Below, piece by piece: positions 1 to 6,059 of a stretch of 7,127 bases of DNA. Position 1 is the stretch's first letter; each line of letters opens with the position of its first letter. The position numbers and the translations under genes were made by a program. The stretch is from the NCBI GenBank assembly GCA_024278415.1, contig JAJRTI010000217.1, positions 1 to 7,127 of the forward strand, given 5' to 3'. The notes beneath the pieces are model-generated. The model saw nothing but the letters and a program-made list of their open reading frames with translations, was not told where the DNA came from and did no database searches. Source of the DNA: Planctomycetota bacterium (GTDB taxonomy: Bacteria > Planctomycetota > Brocadiia > JAJRTI01).

Positions 1-311
1 GCGGCCTGCGGCCGCAACCCTGGGCTAGAAGCCGGAAGCCCGTTGGGCTTCCAAACAGCGTTGCGTCAAGCGGAAACGCTGTCCATTGAACTCGCGTACG
101 TTCATGGGGCCAACGGCTGTTGCAATCGGCTGAAGTGTTACTCCGTTTGTAGTGAGGCCCGTCAGGGCCTCTCACGGCCAGCAACCGCGACGGAGAACAA
201 GAAGTTGGGGCGGAATGCCTTCGCATTCCGATGCGGGCGCAACCGGACGGTGAAGACCGAAGGCGATCCCGAGGCTTCGGGACCCGCTCCCGGGTTGCGG
301 GCCAAGCCCGC
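1..311. repeat. Hairpin-dense non-coding region upstream of the GH5 gene
   Basis: No convincing gene is seen in this stretch. It is packed with short perfect inverted repeats: GCGGCC/GGCCGC at 1-15 (loop TGC), GGAAGCCC/GGGCTTCC at 34-52 (loop GTT), ACAGCGTT/AACGCTGT at 55-82 (12-base loop), GAGGCCC/GGGCCTC at 154-171 (loop GTCA), CGGAATGC/GCATTCCG at 211-230 (loop CTTC), TCCCGA/TCGGGA at 267-282, ACCCG/CGGGT at 282-295 and GCGGGC/GCCCGC at 297-311 (loop CAA). The stems differ in sequence, so this is not a simple tandem repeat. It looks like an accumulation of REP-like palindromic repeats, a known kind of intergenic filler in GC-rich bacterial genomes. It could instead be the remains of several mobile palindromes inserted next to each other. 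The stems are direct observation; the REP interpretation is inference. Confidence 0.6.
145..171 (+). repeat. Lone half-copy of a GTAG-footed REP-like hairpin
   Basis: The sequence reads GTTTGTAGT followed by a perfect 7-bp hairpin, GAGGCCC-GTCA-GGGCCTC (154-171). The same foot and loop pattern occurs as both arms of the composite elements at 1613-1697 and 5321-5406. No inverted partner (an ACTAC foot) is found about 75-80 bases downstream, so this copy is single. A GTAG tetranucleotide at the foot of a hairpin is a known hallmark of REP elements recognised by RAYT-type tyrosine transposases. Confidence 0.65.
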
Positions 312-361
312 TTTGTGGCCTCTCGCGGCACCCCTGACGGACCGCACGACAAACAAGGGCC

Positions 362-368
362 GAAAGGA
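362..368 (+). promoter_or_regulatory. Ribosome binding site of the GH5 gene
   Basis: GAAAGGA lies six bases before the ATG at 375. The reading frame stays open back to an ATG at 231, but that start would translate straight through the hairpin cluster and has no comparable purine-rich site. This site therefore decides the start. Confidence 0.65.
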
Positions 369-374
369 TTCATC

Positions 375-1412
375 ATGAAACCGGCACAGACCGTTCTGCC
401 ACGTTGGCGAGGATTCGACCTCGTCGAGATGCTCCGCAGCGACGCCGAAGTGGGCCGCCCTGCGGGGCTGTTCCAGGAGCACGACTTCCGATGGATCGCG
501 GACTGGGGATTCGATTTCGTCCGCTTGCCGCTGTGCTATCGCCTATGGATCAAGAGCCGCGAGCATGAGATTTCGCCAAGCGACGCGTTCGAGATACGCG
601 AGGAGGCCCTGCTCGAGGTGGACCGAGCCGTACGTTTGGGCAAGGAATACGGCCTGCACGTGTGCCTCTGCTTCCATTGGGCGCCCGGCTACCGCGTCGG
701 CGAGTACGCCAAGGAGCCGTTCAGTCTGTGGAAAGACGAGCGCGGCCTTGAGGCGTTTTGCTTTCATTGGCGCTTGTTCGCCGAGCGATACAAGGGCATT
801 CCATCGGGCGAACTGAGCTTCAATCTTGTGAACGAGCCTCGACAGCCCAGCGAGGATCGCATGACGCGGGCGGACCACGAGCGGGTCGTGCGCGCGGGGG
901 CTGCGGCGATTCGCGGGGCCGACCCCGGCCGGCTCATCATCGCCGACGGCGTTCAGTGGGGGAACACGCCCTGCCCTGAGTTGGCGGATCTCGGCATTGC
1001 GCAGAGCTGCCGCGGATACAAGCCGCGCGGCATCAGCCACTACAACGCTCCGAACGAGAAGCGAGCGTTTCCCCTCCCCACGTGGCCTGGGGCCCCCGAA
1101 GCGCCCAACGGACCCGGATGGGATCGGAAGCGATTGGAGGACCATTATGAATCGTGGGCGGCTCTGGCCCGCCAGGGCGTGGGAGTCCACTGCGGAGAGT
1201 GCGGAGCGTTCAACAACACGCCGCACGAGCCTTTCCTGCGTTGGCTCCGCGACGTGCTGGGCGTTCTGAAGGGGCTTGGCATCGGGTACGCGCTTTGGAA
1301 CTTCCGAGGTTCCTGGGGCGTGTTGGACTCCGGCCGCCAGGACGCGGCCTACGAAGACTGGCATGGCCACCAACTCGACCGAAAGCTGCTGGAGCTTCTC
1401 CGGGAGTGTTGA
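375..1412 (+). CDS. Glycoside hydrolase, GH5-like (cellulase family)
   Basis: The 345-residue protein is predicted to hydrolyse beta-glycosidic bonds by the retaining mechanism of clan GH-A enzymes. Visible family marks, in order, are the N-terminal RGFDLVEML segment (12-20), the conserved arginine in FDFVRLPL (R50), FHWAPGY on the strand that normally carries an active-site histidine (H101), NEP at 153-155 giving the acid/base E154, and GECGAF at 274-279 giving the nucleophile E275. W308 in ALWNF (306-310) matches the usual tryptophan of the last barrel strand. The length is right for a single GH5 catalytic barrel with no carbohydrate-binding module. No signal peptide is seen: the N-terminus is MKPAQTVLPRWRGF, so a cytoplasmic location is inferred. 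The gene stands alone, converging on the beta-propeller gene. The substrate (cellulose, mannan, other glucans or a glycolipid) cannot be read from the sequence. The GH5-like assignment is firm; the exact subfamily is unknown. Confidence 0.85.
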   Translation: MKPAQTVLPRWRGFDLVEMLRSDAEVGRPAGLFQEHDFRWIADWGFDFVRLPLCYRLWIKSREHEISPSDAFEIREEALLEVDRAVRLGKEYGLHVCLCFHWAPGYRVGEYAKEPFSLWKDERGLEAFCFHWRLFAERYKGIPSGELSFNLVNEPRQPSEDRMTRADHERVVRAGAAAIRGADPGRLIIADGVQWGNTPCPELADLGIAQSCRGYKPRGISHYNAPNEKRAFPLPTWPGAPEAPNGPGWDRKRLEDHYESWAALARQGVGVHCGECGAFNNTPHEPFLRWLRDVLGVLKGLGIGYALWNFRGSWGVLDSGRQDAAYEDWHGHQLDRKLLELLREC

Positions 1413-1415
1413 TGC

Positions 1416-1435
1416 ACACGCGCGCCTGCGTGTTT
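1416..1435 (+). terminator. Weak candidate terminator of the GH5 gene
   Basis: ACACGC (1416-1421) pairs with GCGTGT (1428-1433) over a six-base loop, starting four bases after the stop codon. Only a short run of T (1433-1435) follows, so intrinsic termination would be weak. Confidence 0.35.
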
Positions 1436-1535
1436 GCCTCAGAGGCTCTTCGTCGTTCCGTGTGGGTAGCGCCCATACTGCAACTTGTCATGCTCATCGA
1501 CGCATTTCAGGGCTCATGGCGACTGATGACGAACC

Positions 1536-1580
1536 GTTACCCGCGGGGTTTCACCCTGCTCTTTACCCACATTTCCGTCC
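1536..1580. repeat. Possible dispersed hairpin motif
   Basis: GCGGGG (1543-1548) can pair with CCCTGC (1554-1559), with one G-T wobble, over a five-base loop. The segment then continues into TTTACCCACATTTCCG. My impression is that closely similar blocks recur between genes in planctomycete and related genomes, but there is only one copy here, so repetition cannot be shown from this window. Confidence 0.3.
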
Positions 1581-1612
1581 TCTCATTGACGCGCCGAATC
1601 TGGCGAGCGCGC

Positions 1613-1697
1613 GTTCGTAGTGCGACCCGTAAGGGTCGCCTCCGTCGGGGCAATCACAGCGTCTGGCGGAGAGGCCCTCACGGGCCTCACTACAAAC
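1613..1697. repeat. Composite REP-like inverted-repeat element (BIME-like), copy 1
   Basis: Two GTAG-footed hairpins face each other. The outer stem is GTTCGTAGT (1613-1621) against ACTACAAAC (1689-1697), pairing at eight of nine positions. The left arm is GCGACCC-GTAA-GGGTCGC (1622-1639). The right arm is GAGGCCC-TCAC-GGGCCTC (1671-1688). A central arm TCCG/CGGA (1641-1644 and 1667-1670) closes the middle. The whole can be drawn as a cloverleaf. Two inverted REP copies flanking a spacer is the known architecture of a BIME. It may act as a mobile palindrome, or after transcription as an RNA structure at the shared 3' end of two genes. No anticodon arm or T-loop motif is visible, so it is not a tRNA. 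Confidence 0.7.
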
Positions 1698-1894
1698 AGC
1701 CATCGGCCCGCCTCTCAATTGCCGAACTCACGACTTCGATCGGGCCCGACACGATCGCCCAGAGACGGAATGTCGAGCCTTGCGGTGCGCTTCGCATCCT
1801 GCCACCCACCGCCGAGGCGTATCGCAATCCTGCCCACACCAAACAGCGAGGAACCGCCTCAGAGGATCCACTGGCAAGGGTGGGCTCGCAGTTC

Positions 1895-4800
1895 TCACTC
1901 TCCCACGCAGAGCACGTCGCCCGCTTGAGTGGTGAGGTAGAGGCGCCGGTTGGCGATGGCGAGCCCGTCCCACGCGGGCGGCGGGACTTGGGCTGTTTCA
2001 AGGACCGCGCCGTCCGCGGTCGCGACGACCTTGAGGCGCCCATCCTTGTGAATCACAAACAGCCGGCCGTCTCCGGCCAGAGCCATGGCATACAGGTTGT
2101 TGTAAAGTTGGGTGCCTGGCCGGCGCGGACGGGGCTTGGCCGGCGCCGGCTGCGCCGCGAAGGGATCGGCCTTCCAGAGCGCCTTCTCCGCCAGCCGATA
2201 GGTGCGGAACGGATTGCCTCCCTTCCTGCCCTTCTGAGCGGCTTCCCAACCGGTGATCCAATGGTTCTTGAACTTCTCGCCATGTTCGAGATCAAAATCA
2301 CGCCGGAAGATCACGGTCGTGCCGTTGAGGGAGCTGAACACCGAGTGGTCGCGGAATGCGCACAACGGACGGCGCGGGGCCTCGCCGCCAAAACGGTGTT
2401 GGTGCCGAGGCCCGTAGGTCCAGCACCCGCGGGGCACCCAGACCGCGCCTCCGCCCGTGTTGAGCCGCGCGAACGCGTTCCTCTTGTCCACCTTCACCTG
2501 CTTGCCGTCCTTCGAGATGATCCAACGTGACAACGCGATGCCGTCGCCTTCCTGGTGCAGGATATCGAAGGGGTCAAACTCGAGTCCGGAGTTCTCGTAG
2601 TAGCCCTTTTGCGGGATGCTGTTGATGCGGCGCGACCAGAGCCGGCGGCCGCTGAGCGGGTCGACCGCGAAGACCCGGATGCCGCCATCGGCCAAAGGCT
2701 GCCAGCCCGCGGCGAAGTAGGCGACATCGTGCATGACAAGGACCGCGCCGGGCACCGGCCAGGGGGACTCGAGCTGGCCGTAGGCGACGATGCGCTCGCC
2801 GGTCGGGCCGGCCCGGAGGCGCCACACGACCTGCCCGGTGTCGGCGCGCAGCGCGTAGACGGAGCCGGAGCGCGACCCAAAGAGGCAGAGCCCCCGATAC
2901 AGCGCGGGCGGAGTATCGACCCGGCCGTTGGCGGTGAACCGCCAGCAGACGGCGCCCGTGTCCGCGTCGAGCGCGAGGACCTCATGGGCATCCGGTCGGC
3001 TGACGTACACGCGGCCATTGGCGATGGTCGGCGCGCTCACCGGGCCTTTGACAAAAGTGTCCTCGCTCCAGTCATGCAGGATAGGGCCGTCGGGCCTGGC
3101 GACGCGGCCGGCCAGGGACATCGACCAGAGCGTGTTCAGCTTCCGCGGCCCTGGCGCTTTCGTGCTGGCGCTGCGCCAGCGGTCGTGGCGGTAGAGCGGC
3201 CAGTCGGTAGCGCTGGGGCCAGGCGCGTTCGGGGCAGCTTGGGCCGGCCCGCGCTGCAAGACGACCGGGACCGGGGCCGTGTCGGTTCCGGTGTCGCGTC
3301 CGGAGCCGCGCGGGGCCAGGGCCACAAACCCACGCAGGATGGGCCAACAGGTGCAGTGCTTGGGGCTGGTGTAGATCAGCCCGTTTGCTGGAACCCAGCC
3401 GTTCTCCTTGGAGCAGTTCGCCTTCGTGATCGGATTGACGAAGATCTTGCCCGTCGCGAAATCGACGAGATCCATCACACCCGATAACAGGAACCGGCGT
3501 GTGGCCACGGGCGGGAAGCAGTGCGTGAGGCCTGCCGGGTACGTGGCGAGGGTCTCACCTGTGCGGGGATCCAGAGCAGAGGTCTGGATCGGGAGACGCT
3601 TGATGTGCTTGCGATCGGCCATGTTCGTCGCCCCGCCATGCAGGATCCAAAGCCGGTCACCGACGAACATCGCCCGCGCCTGGCGGTTGTGGTTCATGCC
3701 CGGCGGGTAGGCTTTCTCCCATAGCGGCTCCCCCGTGTCGGCAGAGACGACGTGGAGGGCGTTCCCCACGTCGTGGTCGTTGAACGAGGAGACTTCGTAA
3801 GCGAGGTAGTCGCCGTGGAGCACGGTGCGCTTGGCCTGCCCCAGCCAGGGGTAGTCGGAACGCTGCCAGCGGACCGCGCCAGACTCGAGGCTGACGGCGG
3901 TGGCCGTGACAGCCTCGCCTCGGGCCGGGCGTCCATGGATGAACGACACGAGGCGGCCGTCAGCCGCCAGGTTCCTCGCGCCCGAAGCGTCGCGGCTCCA
4001 GAGCGGCTCTCCTGTCCCCGCGCGGTAAGCGTGCACGCCCGCGCTATCGCAAGCGACGACCGTCTCGCGGCAGTACACGGCCTCGGTGGGCCGGGTGGCG
4101 CCGGGAAACGTGCGGACAAGCCGGCCGTCCGCCGCGTCCAACGCGACCAAGCGGCCTTGCTCGACTGCGAGAACGAATGCGTCGGAAGCGACGGGGCGCG
4201 CGCGGTTGCGGCTGAGGCGCGGCAGCCTGAACAAGGCGGCGTTCAGCGTGCCCTTGCGGAGGTCCCGATGCCAGAGCCGCAGGCCGTTGAAGGCGTCTAG
4301 GGCCAAGACGCCGCCGTAAAAGTTCCTGCCCCCGGCCGAGACGATGCCTTCGACTTCGGACACCGCGCCCGCGACCCAGCGGATTCGCTCAGGGGGGCCG
4401 ACGAGTGTGTCGTTGGACACCGCGTTGCCATCCGCCCCGTGCCGCGGGTGCGGCCACACGTCCATGCCGGCCGGCCATGGCTTGCGCGCGACCAGCGGGT
4501 ACCCGCCGGCCGCCGGCGTCGTGAATCCCGCGGCTTTCAAGTCGGCCTTGCTCACCACACCCGGCCGGCGCACGGCCACGGCGCCCATGGGCGCGGTGAC
4601 GCGAAACAACTCGGCCGCGGGAACGCGGATGTCATCGACCACAATAAGGTTGACCAAGTTGTCGGCGTAAGGGAGGTGGCGCGGGTCGGCCAGATGCTCC
4701 GCGCTGGCGAGACCATAGTATCCCTTGGCGCGGAGCTGGGCCCGGGCGGCCGCGACAGCCGCAGGGTCCGTGGCAAGGACGTGCACCAGGTATCGGCCCG

Positions 4801-4993
4801 TCCGACTGAGGGCCGCCGGCGCCTGCGTGTCCGCAGCCCCAAGCTGCACGACGAGCCCGCCTTTCAAACCCGTCAATGCAGGAGGAGTGCCTTGAGGCGC
4901 CTGTGCCCGCGCCGCAGTGAGGGCCAGCAGACACGTCGACAGCAGGATGAATCGCCAGCCTCTGCGGCCGCGGACAAGAACTCGATCTTTCAT
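1895..4993 (-). CDS. Secreted PQQ-type beta-propeller protein with N-terminal methyltransferase-like domain
   Basis: The product has 1032 residues. A signal peptide is clear: basic MKDRVLVRGRRGWR, then a hydrophobic core, with likely cleavage after A30 or A32, so the protein is exported. Residues 46-141 resemble a class I methyltransferase fold: VVQLGAADT (48-56) in the place of motif I, an acidic residue in ATDP (D76), LPYADNLVNLIVVDD (107-121) and ELFRVTAPMGAVAV (128-141). The glycine-rich SAM loop is degraded, so catalysis is doubtful. From about 205 onward PQQ/BamB-type propeller blades repeat, for example LALDAFNGLRLW (230-241), AYRAGTGEPLW (322-332), VVSADTGEPLW (415-425), LALDADTGAVCW (673-684), YALRADTGQVVW (713-724) and a last blade near 970-1032. 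A cysteine-bearing segment includes HCF (491-493), C527 and PKHCTCW (544-550). A proline- and alanine-rich linker lies at about 560-595. Large proteins of this design are typical of planctomycetes; their role is not established. Binding of PQQ itself is not demonstrated. The frame is open 65 codons further upstream, but the signal peptide and the GGAG site fix the start here. Confidence 0.8.
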   Translation of the reverse strand: MKDRVLVRGRRGWRFILLSTCLLALTAARAQAPQGTPPALTGLKGGLVVQLGAADTQAPAALSRTGRYLVHVLATDPAAVAAARAQLRAKGYYGLASAEHLADPRHLPYADNLVNLIVVDDIRVPAAELFRVTAPMGAVAVRRPGVVSKADLKAAGFTTPAAGGYPLVARKPWPAGMDVWPHPRHGADGNAVSNDTLVGPPERIRWVAGAVSEVEGIVSAGGRNFYGGVLALDAFNGLRLWHRDLRKGTLNAALFRLPRLSRNRARPVASDAFVLAVEQGRLVALDAADGRLVRTFPGATRPTEAVYCRETVVACDSAGVHAYRAGTGEPLWSRDASGARNLAADGRLVSFIHGRPARGEAVTATAVSLESGAVRWQRSDYPWLGQAKRTVLHGDYLAYEVSSFNDHDVGNALHVVSADTGEPLWEKAYPPGMNHNRQARAMFVGDRLWILHGGATNMADRKHIKRLPIQTSALDPRTGETLATYPAGLTHCFPPVATRRFLLSGVMDLVDFATGKIFVNPITKANCSKENGWVPANGLIYTSPKHCTCWPILRGFVALAPRGSGRDTGTDTAPVPVVLQRGPAQAAPNAPGPSATDWPLYRHDRWRSASTKAPGPRKLNTLWSMSLAGRVARPDGPILHDWSEDTFVKGPVSAPTIANGRVYVSRPDAHEVLALDADTGAVCWRFTANGRVDTPPALYRGLCLFGSRSGSVYALRADTGQVVWRLRAGPTGERIVAYGQLESPWPVPGAVLVMHDVAYFAAGWQPLADGGIRVFAVDPLSGRRLWSRRINSIPQKGYYENSGLEFDPFDILHQEGDGIALSRWIISKDGKQVKVDKRNAFARLNTGGGAVWVPRGCWTYGPRHQHRFGGEAPRRPLCAFRDHSVFSSLNGTTVIFRRDFDLEHGEKFKNHWITGWEAAQKGRKGGNPFRTYRLAEKALWKADPFAAQPAPAKPRPRRPGTQLYNNLYAMALAGDGRLFVIHKDGRLKVVATADGAVLETAQVPPPAWDGLAIANRRLYLTTQAGDVLCVGE

Positions 4994-4999
4994 GAACTG

Positions 5000-5004
5000 C
5001 TCCA
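5000..5004 (-). promoter_or_regulatory. Ribosome binding site of the beta-propeller gene
   Basis: On the minus strand TGGAG lies six bases before the ATG at 4993. It supports the start that puts the signal peptide at the N-terminus rather than the longer in-frame extension to 5188. Confidence 0.65.
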
Positions 5005-5232
5005 GAGCAAGGGGGTAACTTCTCGCCCTCGCCGGTGGCGCTCGTTGCGGCGCGGTGGACGAGGGGGTGTGCGTGCCTCTGCGATTCGCTGTTTCTGGCC
5101 CCATCCAATTCGCTCTGCGATGGTACAAGCTGCGGCCCGACATCGCATCACGATTCACAGGCGAGGCCATGCCTTGGTGTCGTGTCATGCCTGTGCCGTC
5201 ACACCGATCGCGGCGCAGCCCCCGTCACGGTG

Positions 5233-5248
5233 TCCGCCGCGCGGCGGA
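5233..5248. promoter_or_regulatory. Perfect 16-base palindrome, possible operator
   Basis: TCCGCCGC is followed directly by its reverse complement GCGGCGGA with no spacer. Its place between two divergent genes fits a dimeric regulator binding site. It is pure G/C apart from the ends, so in a GC-rich genome chance is also possible. Confidence 0.3.
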
Positions 5249-5320
5249 TGAGGCCTGCTCTGGCGTGCGTGGCAGGGGGTGCAAGAGGAACACGACGCGA
5301 CTGCAAGCGGGCTACGTAGC

Positions 5321-5406
5321 GCTTGTAGTAGGCCCGTGAGGGCCTTCCGCTCGGGTGGCGATTCGCCATCGGAGCAGAGGGCGCCCTTACGGTCGCCACT
5401 ACGAGC
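5321..5406. repeat. Composite REP-like inverted-repeat element (BIME-like), copy 2
   Basis: This has the same plan as the element at 1613-1697. The outer stem GCTTGTAGT (5321-5329) pairs with ACTACGAGC (5398-5406) with one T-G wobble. The left arm is AGGCCC-GTGA-GGGCCT (5330-5345). The right arm runs from 5380 to 5397: GGCG/CGCC, one mismatch, then CC/GG around loop TTAC. The central arm has GCTC/GAGC (5349-5352 and 5372-5375) enclosing TGGCG-ATT-CGCCA (5356-5368). The distance between the two outer GTAG/CTAC feet is 78 bases here and 77 in copy 1. The spacer sequences differ, so the copies are old or were built independently from the same half-unit. Confidence 0.7.
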
Positions 5407-5472
5407 GGGTCGCTCCCGCGGTCGCACAGCGGTGGCGCCGTGTTCGACACCTCAGCCGTGACACTACACGGG

Positions 5473-5516
5473 GAAGCCCCGACCTGTCAGTGGTCGAGGC
5501 TGGCCCGTGGGGCTTC
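5473..5516. other. Long inverted repeat upstream of the lipoprotein gene
   Basis: GAAGCCCC (5473-5480) is matched by GGGGCTTC (5509-5516). A nested GACC/GGTC hairpin (5481-5484 and 5492-5495) lies inside. The right arm ends three bases before the candidate -35 box. It could be an operator or a terminator insulating the promoter from upstream transcription; no T-run follows, which argues against a standard intrinsic terminator. Confidence 0.4.
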
Positions 5517-5518
5517 GG

Positions 5519-5547
5519 TTGAAACGGCCCCTCACCTGAGTTACCCT
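5519..5547 (+). promoter_or_regulatory. Candidate sigma-70-type promoter of the lipoprotein gene
   Basis: TTGAAA (5519-5524) and TACCCT (5542-5547) are separated by 17 bases. The -35 matches consensus at five of six positions and the -10 at three. It would give a short leader before the ribosome binding site at 5570. Found by eye only. Confidence 0.4.
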
Positions 5548-5569
5548 GTAGGCATCACCGTTTGTGAAC

Positions 5570-5576
5570 GAGGAGG
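5570..5576 (+). promoter_or_regulatory. Strong ribosome binding site of the lipoprotein gene
   Basis: GAGGAGG sits six bases before the ATG at 5583 and is the strongest Shine-Dalgarno match in the window. It fixes the start of the small gene and is good evidence that the gene is real. Confidence 0.75.
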
Positions 5577-5582
5577 TTCATC

Positions 5583-5972
5583 ATGAAACGCTTCGCGCTC
5601 TGCATCGTGCTGCTCGCGGCCTGTGGCTGCGCCAACATGGCCACATCGACTTCCCGCTTCGGCAAGGATCTGTGTGTCGTGGCCGCGTCGCCCGCGCAGA
5701 TCCCCTGCGGCGCGGTCGAGGACGCGCTCACGTACAGCGACGACTCGTCCGTGAGCGTGTCGTTCTCGCCGGTGACCGTGCCACTCATGGCGGTGAAGCA
5801 CGCGTACTTCACCATGCTCTACGCGCTCGACATGGTGTGGTATCCCATCTACCTTCCGCTCGGGCTGGAGCCGATGAATCTGTACGAGATGCGCCGCTTC
5901 CCTTGGCGCACACATCCCGAGGGGCATAAATGGCTCTACGACGAACTGTTCGAGGGCGTAGACGACCGGTAG
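5583..5972 (+). CDS. Small putative lipoprotein of unknown function
   Basis: The product has 129 residues. The N-terminus MKRFALCIVLLAACGCAN is a lipoprotein signal: two basic residues, a hydrophobic core and the lipobox LAAC with the acylated cysteine at C14. Export and attachment to a membrane are therefore expected. The mature part is short. Residues 62-95 are hydrophobic and aromatic-rich, running SPVTVPLMAVKHAYFTMLY and then LDMVWYPIYLPLGL. The C-terminus is charged (EMRRFPWRTHPEGHKW and an acidic tail). Cysteines at 31 and 42 could form a disulphide. I do not recognise the family; there is a faint likeness to small YceK/YidQ-type lipoproteins in size and in the LD...LP pattern, which I would not rely on. 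It stands alone, with its own candidate promoter and a terminator candidate 88 bases past the stop. Confidence 0.75.
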   Translation: MKRFALCIVLLAACGCANMATSTSRFGKDLCVVAASPAQIPCGAVEDALTYSDDSSVSVSFSPVTVPLMAVKHAYFTMLYALDMVWYPIYLPLGLEPMNLYEMRRFPWRTHPEGHKWLYDELFEGVDDR

Positions 5973-6023
5973 CCGCATACGCCAGCACGCGGGGCTTGCG
6001 GCGAATGGGGGGCCATGCCTCCC

Positions 6024-6039
6024 GCAGCCTGGGGGCTGC
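6024..6039. other. Short hairpin in the convergent gap
   Basis: GCAGCC (6024-6029) and GGCTGC (6034-6039) form a perfect 6-bp stem with loop TGGG, 52 bases after the lipoprotein stop. No T-run follows. It may assist termination or be another palindromic remnant. Confidence 0.35.
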
Positions 6040-6059
6040 AGCGAGTGCGCATGAACGGA

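Larger units (their letters stand above)
1413..1894. other. Convergent intergenic region without a recognised gene
   Basis: This gap lies 3' of both flanking genes. It contains a terminator-like hairpin just after the GH5 stop, a hairpin motif at 1536-1580 and the composite element at 1613-1697. At 1737-1757 CGATCG occurs twice around a nine-base spacer, overlapping the palindrome TCGGGCCCGA (1740-1749). The open frames crossing the region have no ribosome binding sites and no protein-like features that I recognise. No clear terminator is seen right after the beta-propeller stop codon. Confidence 0.6.
4994..5582. other. Divergent intergenic region
   Basis: These 589 bases separate two genes transcribed away from each other, so promoters for both should lie here. 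No gene is recognised. Besides the separately listed palindrome, composite element, inverted repeat and promoter candidate, there is a 7-bp inverted repeat TGCGATG/CATCGCA (5116-5122 and 5141-5147). No convincing promoter for the minus-strand beta-propeller gene could be picked out by eye. Confidence 0.55.

Noticed and set aside
1..311. CRISPR array
   Set aside because: The palindromes differ from each other and there is no constant repeat with regular spacers.
231..374. In-frame upstream extension of the GH5 gene
   Set aside because: It would be translated from the hairpin cluster, is arginine- and glycine-rich without family features, and lacks a good ribosome binding site, while the ATG at 375 has one.
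543..1373. Minus-strand open frame of 276 codons inside the GH5 gene
   Set aside because: It is antisense to a gene with clear catalytic motifs and lacks any protein-like signature.
1613..1697. tRNA or tRNA-like gene, because of the cloverleaf shape
   Set aside because: There is no acceptor CCA context, no TTC-type T-loop and no seven-base anticodon loop; the two side arms are symmetric inverted copies of one unit.
1690..1894. Possible decayed gene fragment downstream of the propeller gene
   Set aside because: One minus-strand frame ends in a plausible-looking stretch, but there is no recognisable family or independent start signal.
1154..2530. Long plus-strand open frame of 458 codons
   Set aside because: It overlaps the GH5 gene in another frame, crosses the intergenic repeat and runs antisense to the propeller gene. 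It has no domain features; long shadow frames are expected at high GC.
2555..3487. Plus-strand open frame of 310 codons antisense to the propeller gene
   Set aside because: The composition is that of the complementary strand of a GC-rich gene, with no recognisable motif.
4994..5188. In-frame 65-codon upstream extension of the beta-propeller gene
   Set aside because: It would bury the signal peptide inside the protein; GGAG before the ATG at 4993 supports the shorter form.
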